From assembly GCA_029777225.1 (NCBI GenBank), contig JAKOSR010000145.1, positions 1 to 16,633 of the forward strand: a stretch of 16,633 nt of DNA, in the 5' to 3' direction. The DNA is from Chloroflexota bacterium (GTDB lineage Bacteria; Chloroflexota; Anaerolineae; Anaerolineales; Anaerolineaceae). Below, one piece after another: positions 7,765 to 15,449 of this stretch; positions within the stretch are counted from its first letter, which is position 1; each line of letters opens with the position of its first letter. Position numbers and translations under genes: made by a program. The notes beneath the pieces are model-generated. The model was not told the origin of the DNA and made no database searches. It saw only the letters and a list, made by a program, of their open reading frames with translations.

Positions 7765-7910
7765 GGTAAAAAGCTGTTGGAGCCTTAAAATTGAAAAATC
7801 TTTAAGATGAGATGGTTTTTGTATCCAGTTACGAGGGGAAACGCATGCGAATCGGTTAGCCTGAACCCACGAATTGGAATTAGGAAATTCTACAAAAAAT
7901 TTGATATAAA

Positions 7911-7940
7911 TTGCAAAAGTGCTTTCTTTGCGCTAAGAAT
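7911..7940 (+). promoter_or_regulatory. Candidate promoter of ptsI
   Basis: TTGCAA (7911-7916), a 17-base spacer and TAAGAA (7934-7939) in the A+T-rich divergent region. It would give a leader of about 100 bases before ptsI. The rest of the 384-base nrdR-ptsI gap shows no riboswitch or gene that I can recognise. A short frame reading into ptsI from 7807 is not credible. Confidence 0.4.
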
Positions 7941-8045
7941 ACCGAGTAAAATTGTTCACAGGCTGTTAATGTGTTTGCTCTTTTGCGTCCAGACGCTTAG
8001 GACGTCGTCAAAGTCACTCAACTACAATCGCAGGAGGTTCTTACC

Positions 8046-9782
8046 ATGCCCAATCCCATCTCCCTACAAGGTATTCCCGCCGCGCCAGGCCTGGCCAAAG
8101 GTCACATTTACAAGGTTGCGACCCAATCGCTTTCAGTGCCCAGGTACCAGGCTGAAGATAAGCAAAGTGAGCTAGGCCGGTTACAGGTGGCCACAGGGGA
8201 GGCGAAAAAGGAGCTTGCTGAGTTCAAGCAAAAAATCAAAGACGCCAATGCCAGCAGTGAAGCTGAAATTTTTGAAGCACACCTGATGATTTTGGAAGAT
8301 GACGCGCTCACTTCCACCGCGTTTGAGCATATTGAGAACCAGGTCAATGCCGAGGCGGCCTGGGTGGACGCGGTGGAGTTTTTTGCCAAGCAGCTGGAAT
8401 CCATCCCGGACCCTACCATCGCGGGAAGAGCATTGGACGTGCGGGATGTAGGCCAGCGGGTTTTGAAGCACCTGATGGGCATGGACACCGGCGGAATAGA
8501 GCTGAGCAAACCCTCCGTGTTAGTGGGGCGCGACCTGACGCCATCCGACACCGTCAACCTGGATAAACGCCTGGCGCTGGGATTCTTGACGGCACAAGGG
8601 GGGCCAACTTCCCACACCGCCATCCTGGCAAAAGCTTTCGGTCTGCCGGCCGTGGTGGGGTTGGGGGACGCGCTGCTGGATTTGCCTACGGATTGCCTGG
8701 TTTTGGTGGACGGCAATACCGGGGTCGTGGTGGCCAACCCTGACGAGGCAGCCCTGACTGAATTTAGCCTAAAGCAGGAATCGGCTGGAAAAGCGTTGCA
8801 GGAGGCCTTGTCTGTCGCCTTTGAGCCCGCCTCCACACGGGATAATGTGGTGGTGGAAGTGGTGGCCAACATCGGCGGAGAGGATGACGCAATCTTCGCG
8901 CACCAAAACGGCGCTGAGGGCGTGGGGCTGTTTAGGACTGAATTCCTTTACCTGCACCGGAATACGATGCCGACGGAAGAGGAACAGTTTGAGGCCTACC
9001 AGCGCACCTTCAGCCATTTTCGCGGTCAGCCGGTGGTGGTGCGGACCCTGGACATCGGTGGGGACAAGGAAGTGCCTTACATGAATTTCCCGAAGGAATT
9101 AAACCCGTTCCTGGGTTGGCGCGGTGTGCGCATGCTGCACGGGCGGGAGGATATCATCAGCACGCAAATCCGATCCTTGCTGAGGGCTTCAGTGGGGGTG
9201 GATTTGCGCATCATGGTGCCGATGATCGCGCTGCTGGAAGAAGTGCAGGAGATGAAGGCGCTGTTGCAGAAGGAAAAAAACCGGCTCGATTTTGAGAAGA
9301 TTCCGTATGGAAACAAAATCCAGTTCGGCATCATGGTGGAAGTGCCTTCCGCGGCCATTATGGCTGACCGGCTGGCCAAGGAAATTGACTTCTTTAGCAT
9401 CGGCACAAACGACCTGACCCAATACACCATCGCGGTTGACCGGACGAACAGCCACGTGGCGCACCTGGCAAGCGGGTTCAACCCCGCGGTACTGTTCCTC
9501 ATCCAGCGGACCATCTCCTGCGCCCATGAAGCCGGGAAATGGTGCGGAATGTGCGGTGAATTCGCTGGAGAACCCCTTGCGGTGCCCATTTTGCTGGGGA
9601 TGGGACTGGACGAATTCAGCATGTCCCCGGCGCGGGTGCCGACCATCAAGCAGCTTATCCGCAAGCTTTCCAAGGCTGAGTGCCGGCAATTGACTGAGCA
9701 GGCATTGGCGGCTTCGGACGCGCTGGAAGTGAAGGGGCTTGCAAACAAGTTCCTTTCGGAGCGGGGCATCTCGATGGGTTAG
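8046..9782 (+). CDS. ptsI: PTS enzyme I, phosphoenolpyruvate-protein phosphotransferase
   Basis: Takes phosphate from phosphoenolpyruvate and passes it to HPr, the first step of the phosphotransferase system, in the cytoplasm. 578 residues, standard length. The N-terminus GIPAAPGLAKGH (9-20) is typical. The phospho-histidine is H190 in GGPTSHTAI. The PEP-binding barrel has FRTEFLY (296-302), RTLDIGGDKEVPY (333-345), MVEVPSA (430-436), GTNDLTQY (453-460) and the catalytic cysteine C503 in CGMCGEFAGE. All key residues are present, so it should be active. The ATG start is eight bases after a full AGGAGG (8032-8037). No ptsH or EII gene is next to it. It is transcribed alone, divergent from nrdR, and ends at a strong terminator. 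Its partner HPr must lie elsewhere, and could serve sugar uptake or a PEP-dependent dihydroxyacetone kinase. Confidence 0.97.
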   Translation: MPNPISLQGIPAAPGLAKGHIYKVATQSLSVPRYQAEDKQSELGRLQVATGEAKKELAEFKQKIKDANASSEAEIFEAHLMILEDDALTSTAFEHIENQVNAEAAWVDAVEFFAKQLESIPDPTIAGRALDVRDVGQRVLKHLMGMDTGGIELSKPSVLVGRDLTPSDTVNLDKRLALGFLTAQGGPTSHTAILAKAFGLPAVVGLGDALLDLPTDCLVLVDGNTGVVVANPDEAALTEFSLKQESAGKALQEALSVAFEPASTRDNVVVEVVANIGGEDDAIFAHQNGAEGVGLFRTEFLYLHRNTMPTEEEQFEAYQRTFSHFRGQPVVVRTLDIGGDKEVPYMNFPKELNPFLGWRGVRMLHGREDIISTQIRSLLRASVGVDLRIMVPMIALLEEVQEMKALLQKEKNRLDFEKIPYGNKIQFGIMVEVPSAAIMADRLAKEIDFFSIGTNDLTQYTIAVDRTNSHVAHLASGFNPAVLFLIQRTISCAHEAGKWCGMCGEFAGEPLAVPILLGMGLDEFSMSPARVPTIKQLIRKLSKAECRQLTEQALAASDALEVKGLANKFLSERGISMG

Positions 9783-9798
9783 GTGGAATAAAGATCAG

Positions 9799-9831
9799 AA
9801 AAGGCTGCCAGAAAATCGGCAGCCTTTTTTT
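9799..9831 (+). terminator. Strong rho-independent terminator of ptsI (bidirectional)
   Basis: Stem AAAAGGCTGCC (9799-9809), loop AGAAAATC, GGCAGCCTTTT (9818-9828), with seven T in a row at 9825-9831. On the minus strand the stem is followed by CTGATCTTTATT after its own TTTT, so it may also stop leftover ftsZ transcripts. Confidence 0.92.
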
Positions 9832-9900
9832 GTTCGGGTTTTCTCCCCCATGTCCTGGTGGCACGCATTCCAAAGTTGCTGGAACCAGCAGCCAAGCCCT

Positions 9901-9939
9901 TCCCCTTCTCCTGGATGGTTGGAGAAGGGGATGGTTTTT
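9901..9939 (+). terminator. Second hairpin in the ptsI-ftsZ convergent gap
   Basis: Perfect 11-bp stem TCCCCTTCTCC (9901-9911), loop TGGATGGTT, GGAGAAGGGGA (9921-9931), then TGGTTTTTATT on the plus strand. It could be a back-up terminator for ptsI. In the minus direction it lies 35 bases past the ftsZ stop but lacks a U-tract, so there it would act only as a 3'-end stem protecting the mRNA. Confidence 0.6.
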
Positions 9940-9966
9940 ATTCAATTAGAGGATGGACCAAACGCC

Positions 9967-11124
9967 TTATTTTTTCGATTGGTCAGCGCGACGGCGGAGG
10001 AAGGCCGGCATGTCAATATCCACATTTCCGGCGTACGCGTAGTTCTCGGACGGCGCTTTCTGCTGTTGGGGCTTACGCTCCGACTGTCTCAGGGTTTCAG
10101 TTGTTCCGTAGTTCTTTTCCTGTGGTCGTTCGCTGCCGGACTGAAAAAAATTGTGTTCAGCCTCCACTGCGGGCGCGTTGCGGTCGAAACCGGTGGCGAT
10201 GACGGTGATACGGATGGCGTCACCCATGGTTTCGTCGACCACCGCGCCGAATATCATATTCACATCGGGGTGGGCGGTTTCACGGATAATCGCAGCGGCC
10301 TGGCTGATTTCAGTCAGGGACATGTTGGAACTGCCGGTGACATTAAAGAGGATACCGCGGGCACCATTGATGGTCACATCCAGCAGCTGGCTGGAAATGG
10401 CCTGTTCTGCGGCGATGCGGGCGCGGTCTTCGCCTGAGGCCTGACCAACGGCCATTAGAGAAGCGCCACCTTCGGACATGATGGTTTTCACGTCGGCAAA
10501 GTCGAGGTTAATCACACCCTCGATGGTGATTAATTCAGAGATGCCCTGGATGCCCTGGCGGAGGACGTCATCGGCCAGGCGGAAAGCATCCTGGAGGCTC
10601 ACATTCTTATTAACCATCTGCAGGAGACGGTCGTTGGGTATGACAATGAGCGTATGGGCGTGCTGCTTCAGGTTCTGGGTGCCTTTTTCAGCTGATTTGG
10701 CCCGTTGAGCGCCTTCGAAGGCGAAGGGCCGGGTGACCACGCCGATGGTGAGGGCACCGATTTCCTTGGCAATCTGCGCGACGACGGGGGCCGCGCCAGT
10801 TCCGGTTCCACCGCCCATGCCAGCGGTGATGAAGACCATATCGCTGCCCTTCAGGACCTCGTACAGTTCTTCGGCGGATTCTTCCGCAGCCAATTTGCCG
10901 ATTTCGGGGTCACCACCAGCACCAAGGCCGCGCGTGGCTTTATCACCAATGCGTACCCGGGTTGGGGCGGACGATTTGAGCAGCGCCTGGGCATCGGTAT
11001 TGATTGAGATGAACTCGATTCCTTTGAGTCCTTCAGCAATCATGCGGTTGACGGCATTACAACCGCCGCCACCCACGCCTACAACTTTGATTCTTGCACC
11101 TGATTCGTACTGTTTCGCATCCAT
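9967..11124 (-). CDS. ftsZ: Cell division protein FtsZ
   Basis: Tubulin-like GTPase that polymerises into the Z ring at midcell. 385 residues, normal length. The nucleotide-binding start is VVGVGGGGCNAVNRM (14-28). The tubulin signature GGGTGTG is at 104-110. The T7 synergy loop NLDFAD (206-211) supplies the acidic residues (D208, D211) for GTP hydrolysis. Residues about 318-365 form a polar, Gln/Glu-rich linker. The C-terminal peptide DIDMPAFLRRR (369-379) is the FtsA-docking tail and matches the family's D-x-P-x-F-L-R-R pattern. The ATG start has GAGGAGA (11131-11137) six bases upstream. It follows ftsA by 34 bases and is the last gene of the dcw block before the convergent terminators. Confidence 0.98.
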   Translation of the reverse strand: MDAKQYESGARIKVVGVGGGGCNAVNRMIAEGLKGIEFISINTDAQALLKSSAPTRVRIGDKATRGLGAGGDPEIGKLAAEESAEELYEVLKGSDMVFITAGMGGGTGTGAAPVVAQIAKEIGALTIGVVTRPFAFEGAQRAKSAEKGTQNLKQHAHTLIVIPNDRLLQMVNKNVSLQDAFRLADDVLRQGIQGISELITIEGVINLDFADVKTIMSEGGASLMAVGQASGEDRARIAAEQAISSQLLDVTINGARGILFNVTGSSNMSLTEISQAAAIIRETAHPDVNMIFGAVVDETMGDAIRITVIATGFDRNAPAVEAEHNFFQSGSERPQEKNYGTTETLRQSERKPQQQKAPSENYAYAGNVDIDMPAFLRRRADQSKK

Positions 11125-11158
11125 TTTATATCTCCTCTAATTGAATAAATGTGTTGAA

Positions 11159-12397
11159 TTACGGCAATAACTTGTCAAGCCAAACACGGATAGAGTCCCA
11201 GGTATTCCGTGTTGTCTTGCCATTCTTTCCAGATCTATCGCTAACAATCTGGTTAGTTTCTGTCATTAAGATGGCCCATTGCAGCAGCCCAACGCTGGTG
11301 GCAAAAGCAGGGGAGCTGATTTGGTCGGTGAGTCCAACAATTTTTTCCGGTTTGCCGACACGGGCCGGCAGGCCGGTCACCTTGTTGGCCAGTTTACGCA
11401 CACCGGGTAGCAGGCTGGCGCCGCCGGTGAGCACCAGGCCGGCCGGGAGCATGCCGTCATAACCCGAGCGTTTGATTTCCTGTGAGACCATGGTGAAAAT
11501 TTCTTCCATGCGGGCTTCGATGATGTTGACCAACTCGCGTCGGCTGACCTTGGCACTTTGGTCTGAGCCGAAGGAAAGGATGTTAAAGCTTTCATCCTCA
11601 CCGATATCCTCGAGCACCGCGTGGCCATGTTGAAGCTTGACTTCTTCGGCCACATCGAGGGGGAGACGGAGGCCCTGGGCGATGTCGCTGGTTACGTGGG
11701 ACCCGCCGACATTGAGAACGTTGGTGTGCCAGACGTCGCCGTTGATATAGATGGCCAAGTCGGTGGTACCGCCACCAAGGTCGACCACAGCGACGCCCAT
11801 GTCGCGTTCTGTTTCAGAGAGGACCACCTCGCCAGCGGCCAGGGGGTTGAGTACGAACTGGGTGACGTCAATCCCTGCCATGGAGACACACTGACGCAGG
11901 TTCTCGACCGTTGAAGCAGCGGCGGTGATGATGTGGGCTTCCACTTCCAAGCGGAAGCCGTGCATGCCCACTGGTTGGCGGATACCATCCTGCCCATCGA
12001 TGATGAAACCGCGCTGGATGACGTGGATGATTTCGCGGTTGTGGGGGATGGCAACGGCCTGGGCGGAGTCCAAAGCGCGATAGACGTCTTCCTGGTCAAT
12101 GGCCCGGCCGGAAATGCCAACAACACCGCGGCTGTTGACCGAGGAGACCTGGGAACCTGCCAGGCTCACCAGAGCGCTGTTGATTTCGTAACCTGAAGTG
12201 CGCTCCGCTTTTTCGACAGAGCGGGCAATGCATTCAGCTGCGAGGTTAATATCAGTGACCGCACCTTTGCGGATGCCCTGAGATGGTTCGATGCCCACAC
12301 CCAGGATGCGCAATGTGTTGCCATTTTCAACACGCGCCACAAGGGTGCAAATTTTGCTCGTACCGATATCCATTCCAACGACAATAGGTTCTTCCAT
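11159..12397 (-). CDS. ftsA: Cell division protein FtsA (membrane anchor of FtsZ)
   Basis: Actin-fold ATPase that tethers FtsZ to the membrane and recruits later division proteins. 412 residues. Phosphate loop 1 is DIGTSK (10-15), phosphate loop 2 is DLGGGTTD (206-213), and the adenosine motif is TGGAS (324-328). The family-specific 1C subdomain lies at about 85-165 (ISGRAIDQEDV). The last 14 residues, TWDSIRVWLDKLLP, form an amphipathic helix with tryptophans and basic residues, the usual membrane-targeting sequence, so the protein is complete. The start is ATG with GGAG eight bases upstream. It begins five bases after the ftsQ stop, which suggests translational coupling. Its presence next to ftsZ with an intact FtsZ tail shows an FtsA-type rather than SepF-only anchor. 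Confidence 0.97.
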   Translation of the reverse strand: MEEPIVVGMDIGTSKICTLVARVENGNTLRILGVGIEPSQGIRKGAVTDINLAAECIARSVEKAERTSGYEINSALVSLAGSQVSSVNSRGVVGISGRAIDQEDVYRALDSAQAVAIPHNREIIHVIQRGFIIDGQDGIRQPVGMHGFRLEVEAHIITAAASTVENLRQCVSMAGIDVTQFVLNPLAAGEVVLSETERDMGVAVVDLGGGTTDLAIYINGDVWHTNVLNVGGSHVTSDIAQGLRLPLDVAEEVKLQHGHAVLEDIGEDESFNILSFGSDQSAKVSRRELVNIIEARMEEIFTMVSQEIKRSGYDGMLPAGLVLTGGASLLPGVRKLANKVTGLPARVGKPEKIVGLTDQISSPAFATSVGLLQWAILMTETNQIVSDRSGKNGKTTRNTWDSIRVWLDKLLP

Positions 12398-12402
12398 GCT
12401 GA

Positions 12403-13434
12403 CTACTCCAATCGATAATAAGGTGCGTGTAGAAATTCAAGGCTGATCAAGGAAGGTTGCAAGTTTCTATCCAAAATGGCCTGAATGATGTATTCGTATT
12501 CGACAAGTTTGAGGTCGACCTGGGACAAGTCCTGGCCAAAATAAACCTTCCAACCGCGCGGGTCCGTCCAGCCGAGGCCGTTCTGTTCGTCGTAGAGCAG
12601 GGTGGTGCCGACGGGAATAATGGTGTTCAATTTTTGAACCGCAAGCACAAACCCAGGGTCCACACTGGGCATGACTTTAGGCTCCGGCGCGACTTCGCCA
12701 GCGGCGTCCGTTTCCGCGGTGAGCGCGGCGGCGGGATCAACATAGCCCAGAGGGTGGGGCGGGAGGGCATTGGAGGCAACCCTGACTGGCAGGGTGGCCT
12801 CGCCGCGGATAGGGAAGGTGTAGCCGTCCTGGTCTATCCAGAAGAGGGGCGTCTCTGCCTGGACCCAGACGATGGCTGGAATGCGCTCCATCACCTCGAT
12901 ATCGATGGCGGAGGGCAGGCGAACGCTGACCTTGACGTCCTTGATGTCAGCGAATGATTCGCGAATGAGGTCTTCCGCTTCTGTTGGGACGATTTCAATA
13001 ATTGACTCGCCTTTGAGGTGCAGAAGATCAACAATTTCCTGGGGTGGGACGCGCTGTCCGCCGCTCATTGTGAGGGTGGAGACCAGGAACATATCCGAGT
13101 CTTTCATCAGGTAGGCAAGAACGGCCATGGAAATCGCAATCAGGGCAGACAGGATGCGCCAGCTGAGTTGTATTTGGGGCAGCGCGGGCAACCTGACCTC
13201 GGCGCCGGTTTGCCCCGAGGGGACGTAAATACGCTTCCTGGCCGAGGGGCGAACAGCCATGCTGCTGTAGGCAGACGCGGATGGGGCGCGGCGGCTGATG
13301 ACCTTGGAGGCGTTCTGCGTATCCCGCGCGGTCCGGGTGGAGGAGCTTGGGACGGTTTTGCGGCGCATGGGTTCAAGCTGGCGACGCGCGCGCACCTGTT
13401 CGGCTCTTGAGAGATTGCTGCTCTTCTGCGCCAC
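12403..13434 (-). CDS. ftsQ: Cell division protein FtsQ/DivIB
   Basis: Single-pass membrane protein linking cytoplasmic and outer parts of the divisome. I choose a GTG start at 13434: GAGG (13441-13444) sits six bases upstream and only one base separates it from the ddl stop. The longer frame from a TTG at 13485 would overlap ddl by 50 bases with no ribosome site. This gives 343 residues. Residues 1-85 are a long Ser/Arg/Lys-rich cytoplasmic tail. One membrane helix is at about 90-110 (ILSALIAISMAVLAYLM). A POTRA domain follows at about 115-185 (FLVSTLTMSGGQRVPPQEIV to DIEVMERIP). The beta domain contains TPLFWIDQDGYTFP, interrupted by an Ala/Pro/Glu-rich loop at about 222-260. Identification rests on domain order and on its place between ddl and ftsA, since FtsQ sequences diverge quickly. 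Confidence 0.92.
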   Translation of the reverse strand: MAQKSSNLSRAEQVRARRQLEPMRRKTVPSSSTRTARDTQNASKVISRRAPSASAYSSMAVRPSARKRIYVPSGQTGAEVRLPALPQIQLSWRILSALIAISMAVLAYLMKDSDMFLVSTLTMSGGQRVPPQEIVDLLHLKGESIIEIVPTEAEDLIRESFADIKDVKVSVRLPSAIDIEVMERIPAIVWVQAETPLFWIDQDGYTFPIRGEATLPVRVASNALPPHPLGYVDPAAALTAETDAAGEVAPEPKVMPSVDPGFVLAVQKLNTIIPVGTTLLYDEQNGLGWTDPRGWKVYFGQDLSQVDLKLVEYEYIIQAILDRNLQPSLISLEFLHAPYYRLE

Positions 13435-13435
13435 G

Positions 13436-14536
13436 CTATTCCTCGTACTTCCTGACCGTTTCGTCTTGTTCAGCCTTGCGCTCAAGCGCGAGGCTTATCA
13501 GTTTATCCACCAGGGCGCTGTATTCCAGCCCGGAATATGCCAAAAGCTTGGGGTACATGCTGATGCGGGTGAAGCCCGGGATGCTGTTGATTTCATTGAA
13601 GTAAGGCTGACCGGTGGCCTTGTCCAGTAGGAAGTCCACCCGCGCCATGCCAGCGGCGTCAATACCGTGATAGGCACGCAGCGCGTAATCCCGCAGCAGA
13701 GTGGCCTGGGCGTCTGAAAGCGGGGCGGGGATGGCCGTCTCCGGGTCGCCATGATGGTATTTGTCCTCATAGGTGTAGAAGACATCACCGGGGACAATTT
13801 CACCAGGCACGGAGACAATGGCGTCTTCGTTGCCGAGCACGCTAATTTCAATTTCACGGGCGTCAATGCCGCTTTCCACCAGGATGCGGCGGTCGTAACG
13901 GGCAGCTTTTTGCACCGCTTTTTCAAGCTGGGCGCGGTTGCTGGCCTTGGAAATGCCAACAGAGGAGCCCAGGTTGGCCGGCTTGACGAACAAGGGATAG
14001 GGAGCAACCAATTCGGATTCAGCAATGACCGTGGCAAAATCAGCACGGACTTGTTGACGGGTGAACACGCGATAGGGGAGCACGGGGATGCTGAGCGACT
14101 GAACGATTTGCTTGCAAATTGCCTTGTCCATGGCGATGGACGCACCAAGAACGCCGGCGCCGACGTAGGCGACATCCTGGATTTCCAGCAAGCCCTGCAG
14201 GGTGCCATCCTCACCATAAGTGCCGTGGAGAACCGGGAAGACAACATCCACAGGGGACAGGATGACCAGTTGGTTGTTCTGCCTTATTGCCAGCTGGACA
14301 CGGCCGCTTTCCCTCAGGAGCAGGGCTTCATCAAGGCGGTCGGTTTGTTGGTTTTCGAAGGCTTCCAGGGCATTGGGGCCTGTTTTCCAGACACCGTCGT
14401 GGGTGATACCCACTTCGTAGATGGCGTATTTTTCGTGATTCAACGCGCCCAAGACAGAACGGGCGGACTGAAGGGAGACCTCGTGTTCGCCTGAACGGCC
14501 GCCAAAAATTAGGACCAGCCTCAATTTATCAGTCAT
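13436..14536 (-). CDS. ddl: D-alanine--D-alanine ligase
   Basis: Joins two D-alanines with ATP to make the dipeptide ending the peptidoglycan stem. ATP-grasp enzyme, 366 residues from the ATG at 14536. That start is preferred because AGGTG (14543-14547) lies six bases before it, whereas the longer GTG start at 14545 sits inside that ribosome site. GGRSGEHEVS (12-21) is the substrate loop, HGTYGEDG is at 104-111, the ATP-grasp lysine lies in FVKPANLGSSVGIS (183-196), and the metal-binding NEINSIPGFT at 314-323. The loop with EDKYHHGD (257-264) has the Lys-Tyr pair of D-Ala-D-Ala ligases, not the histidine of D-lactate (VanA-like) enzymes, so ordinary D-Ala-D-Ala ends are expected. It overlaps murB by eight bases. 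Confidence 0.97.
   Translation of the reverse strand: MTDKLRLVLIFGGRSGEHEVSLQSARSVLGALNHEKYAIYEVGITHDGVWKTGPNALEAFENQQTDRLDEALLLRESGRVQLAIRQNNQLVILSPVDVVFPVLHGTYGEDGTLQGLLEIQDVAYVGAGVLGASIAMDKAICKQIVQSLSIPVLPYRVFTRQQVRADFATVIAESELVAPYPLFVKPANLGSSVGISKASNRAQLEKAVQKAARYDRRILVESGIDAREIEISVLGNEDAIVSVPGEIVPGDVFYTYEDKYHHGDPETAIPAPLSDAQATLLRDYALRAYHGIDAAGMARVDFLLDKATGQPYFNEINSIPGFTRISMYPKLLAYSGLEYSALVDKLISLALERKAEQDETVRKYEE
13439..13444 (-). promoter_or_regulatory. Ribosome binding site that fixes the ftsQ start
   Basis: GAGGAA on the minus strand, formed by the last two codons of ddl (Glu-Glu), six bases from GAGG to the GTG start of ftsQ. The ddl stop TAG lies between them. This arrangement suggests that ribosomes finishing ddl restart on ftsQ. 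Confidence 0.75.
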
Positions 14537-15449
14537 CGAATTCACCTATTAACTCAATCTCGGTTTCGAGCCGGATGCCAAATTGTTCAAAAACCTTGGC
14601 TTGCGCCGCGCGAATCAGGTTGTAGTAATCCTGGGCGGTGGCATTGCCCTGATTGATGATGAAATTGGCGTGCAGCTTGCTAAAGGCAGCATCTCCGATG
14701 CCGAAACCTTTCAGTCCAGCTGCTTCGAGGAGCCGGCCAGCGTAATCCCCGGAAGGATTTTTGAAAGTGGAACCAAACGAAGGGCCGGTGGGTTGGGCTG
14801 ACTGGCGTTTCTCGCTCATTTCGGTCAGGATTTTCCAAGCTGCTTCACGGGTGCTGTGACGCGCGCGCAGGGTGGCTGAGAGGATTACGATAGGTTTGCG
14901 TTCCCGCTTAAAAAGGCTGGAGCGGTATTGGTAGCCCATATCCAACGCGCTCATCTCCTGTTCACCCACGGGGGTGAGCACCAGGGCGGTGACCAAATCG
15001 GTGGCAATATCCGAGCCGAATGCACCCGCGTTACCATAAACCGCGCCGCCCACTGAACCCGGGACGCTGTTAGCCCATTCGAGGCCGGTGAGACCACGCA
15101 AGGCCGATTGACGTGAAAGATTGCCCAAATTGGCACCGCTTTCCGCGTAAACCAGCGGATTTTCTTCGCTGGAAAAGATTTTGATGTTGTGGCAGTGGTT
15201 GAGGAGCATGATGCCGTGGAATCCGTGGTCACTGACCAGGATGTTTGAACCGCTGCCAAGGACGCGGAAGGGAACGTTGTTTTCCCAGAGAAAATGGGCA
15301 GCTTTGCGCATTTCATCCAGGGTGTTAATGGGCAGGAGACCATCCACCAGGCCGCCCACACAGGAGGTGGTGTAGTTGCTCATGCGCACGTTTTGCTGCA
15401 CGCGCTCGTTGAAGAGCTGGTTCAGACCGGAAAGATGGGCGTTATTCAT
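14529..15449 (-). CDS. murB: UDP-N-acetylenolpyruvoylglucosamine reductase
   Basis: FAD enzyme that uses NADPH to reduce UDP-GlcNAc-enolpyruvate to UDP-MurNAc. 306 residues from ATG 15449. The start is fixed by AAGGAG (15455-15460) five bases upstream and by the ATGA overlap with the murC stop. The longer GTG start at 15455 would lie in the ribosome site. FAD-binding features are SNYTTSCVGG (24-33), LGSGSNILVSD (64-74) and NSVPGSVGGAVYGNAGAFG (127-145). Catalytic-type residues are YR (175-176), S227 in FGSTFKNP as proton donor, and E297 in LETEI near the end. The short form with GSTFKNP indicates a type II MurB. The TTSCVGG stretch has Cys where many relatives have Arg or Lys, which I note without assigning meaning. 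Confidence 0.97.
   Translation of the reverse strand: MNNAHLSGLNQLFNERVQQNVRMSNYTTSCVGGLVDGLLPINTLDEMRKAAHFLWENNVPFRVLGSGSNILVSDHGFHGIMLLNHCHNIKIFSSEENPLVYAESGANLGNLSRQSALRGLTGLEWANSVPGSVGGAVYGNAGAFGSDIATDLVTALVLTPVGEQEMSALDMGYQYRSSLFKRERKPIVILSATLRARHSTREAAWKILTEMSEKRQSAQPTGPSFGSTFKNPSGDYAGRLLEAAGLKGFGIGDAAFSKLHANFIINQGNATAQDYYNLIRAAQAKVFEQFGIRLETEIELIGEFDD
14543..14547 (-). promoter_or_regulatory. Ribosome binding site that fixes the ddl start
   Basis: AGGTG on the minus strand inside the last codons of murB, six bases before ATG 14536. The alternative in-frame GTG (14545) is part of this motif and therefore unlikely to be the start. Confidence 0.65.

Noticed and set aside
7662..7800. Cobalamin riboswitch before the B12-dependent reductase operon
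   Set aside because: No B12-box-like sequence or adequate leader length. The leader is about 65 bases and filled by the NrdR boxes.
7897..7912. A+T-rich inverted repeat AATTT-GATAT-AAATT near the ptsI -35
   Set aside because: Five-base A/T arms are expected by chance in such A+T-rich sequence, and no known operator matches.
7987..8012. Small hairpin-like GCGTCCAGACGC and GGACGTCGTC in the ptsI leader
   Set aside because: The perfect arms leave a two-base loop and no U-tract follows, so neither a terminator nor a riboswitch can be supported.
7807..8175. 122-codon plus-strand frame ahead of and overlapping ptsI
   Set aside because: It overlaps the ptsI start by 130 bases in another frame, lacks a good ribosome site, and its protein looks random. 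The region is better read as promoter and leader.
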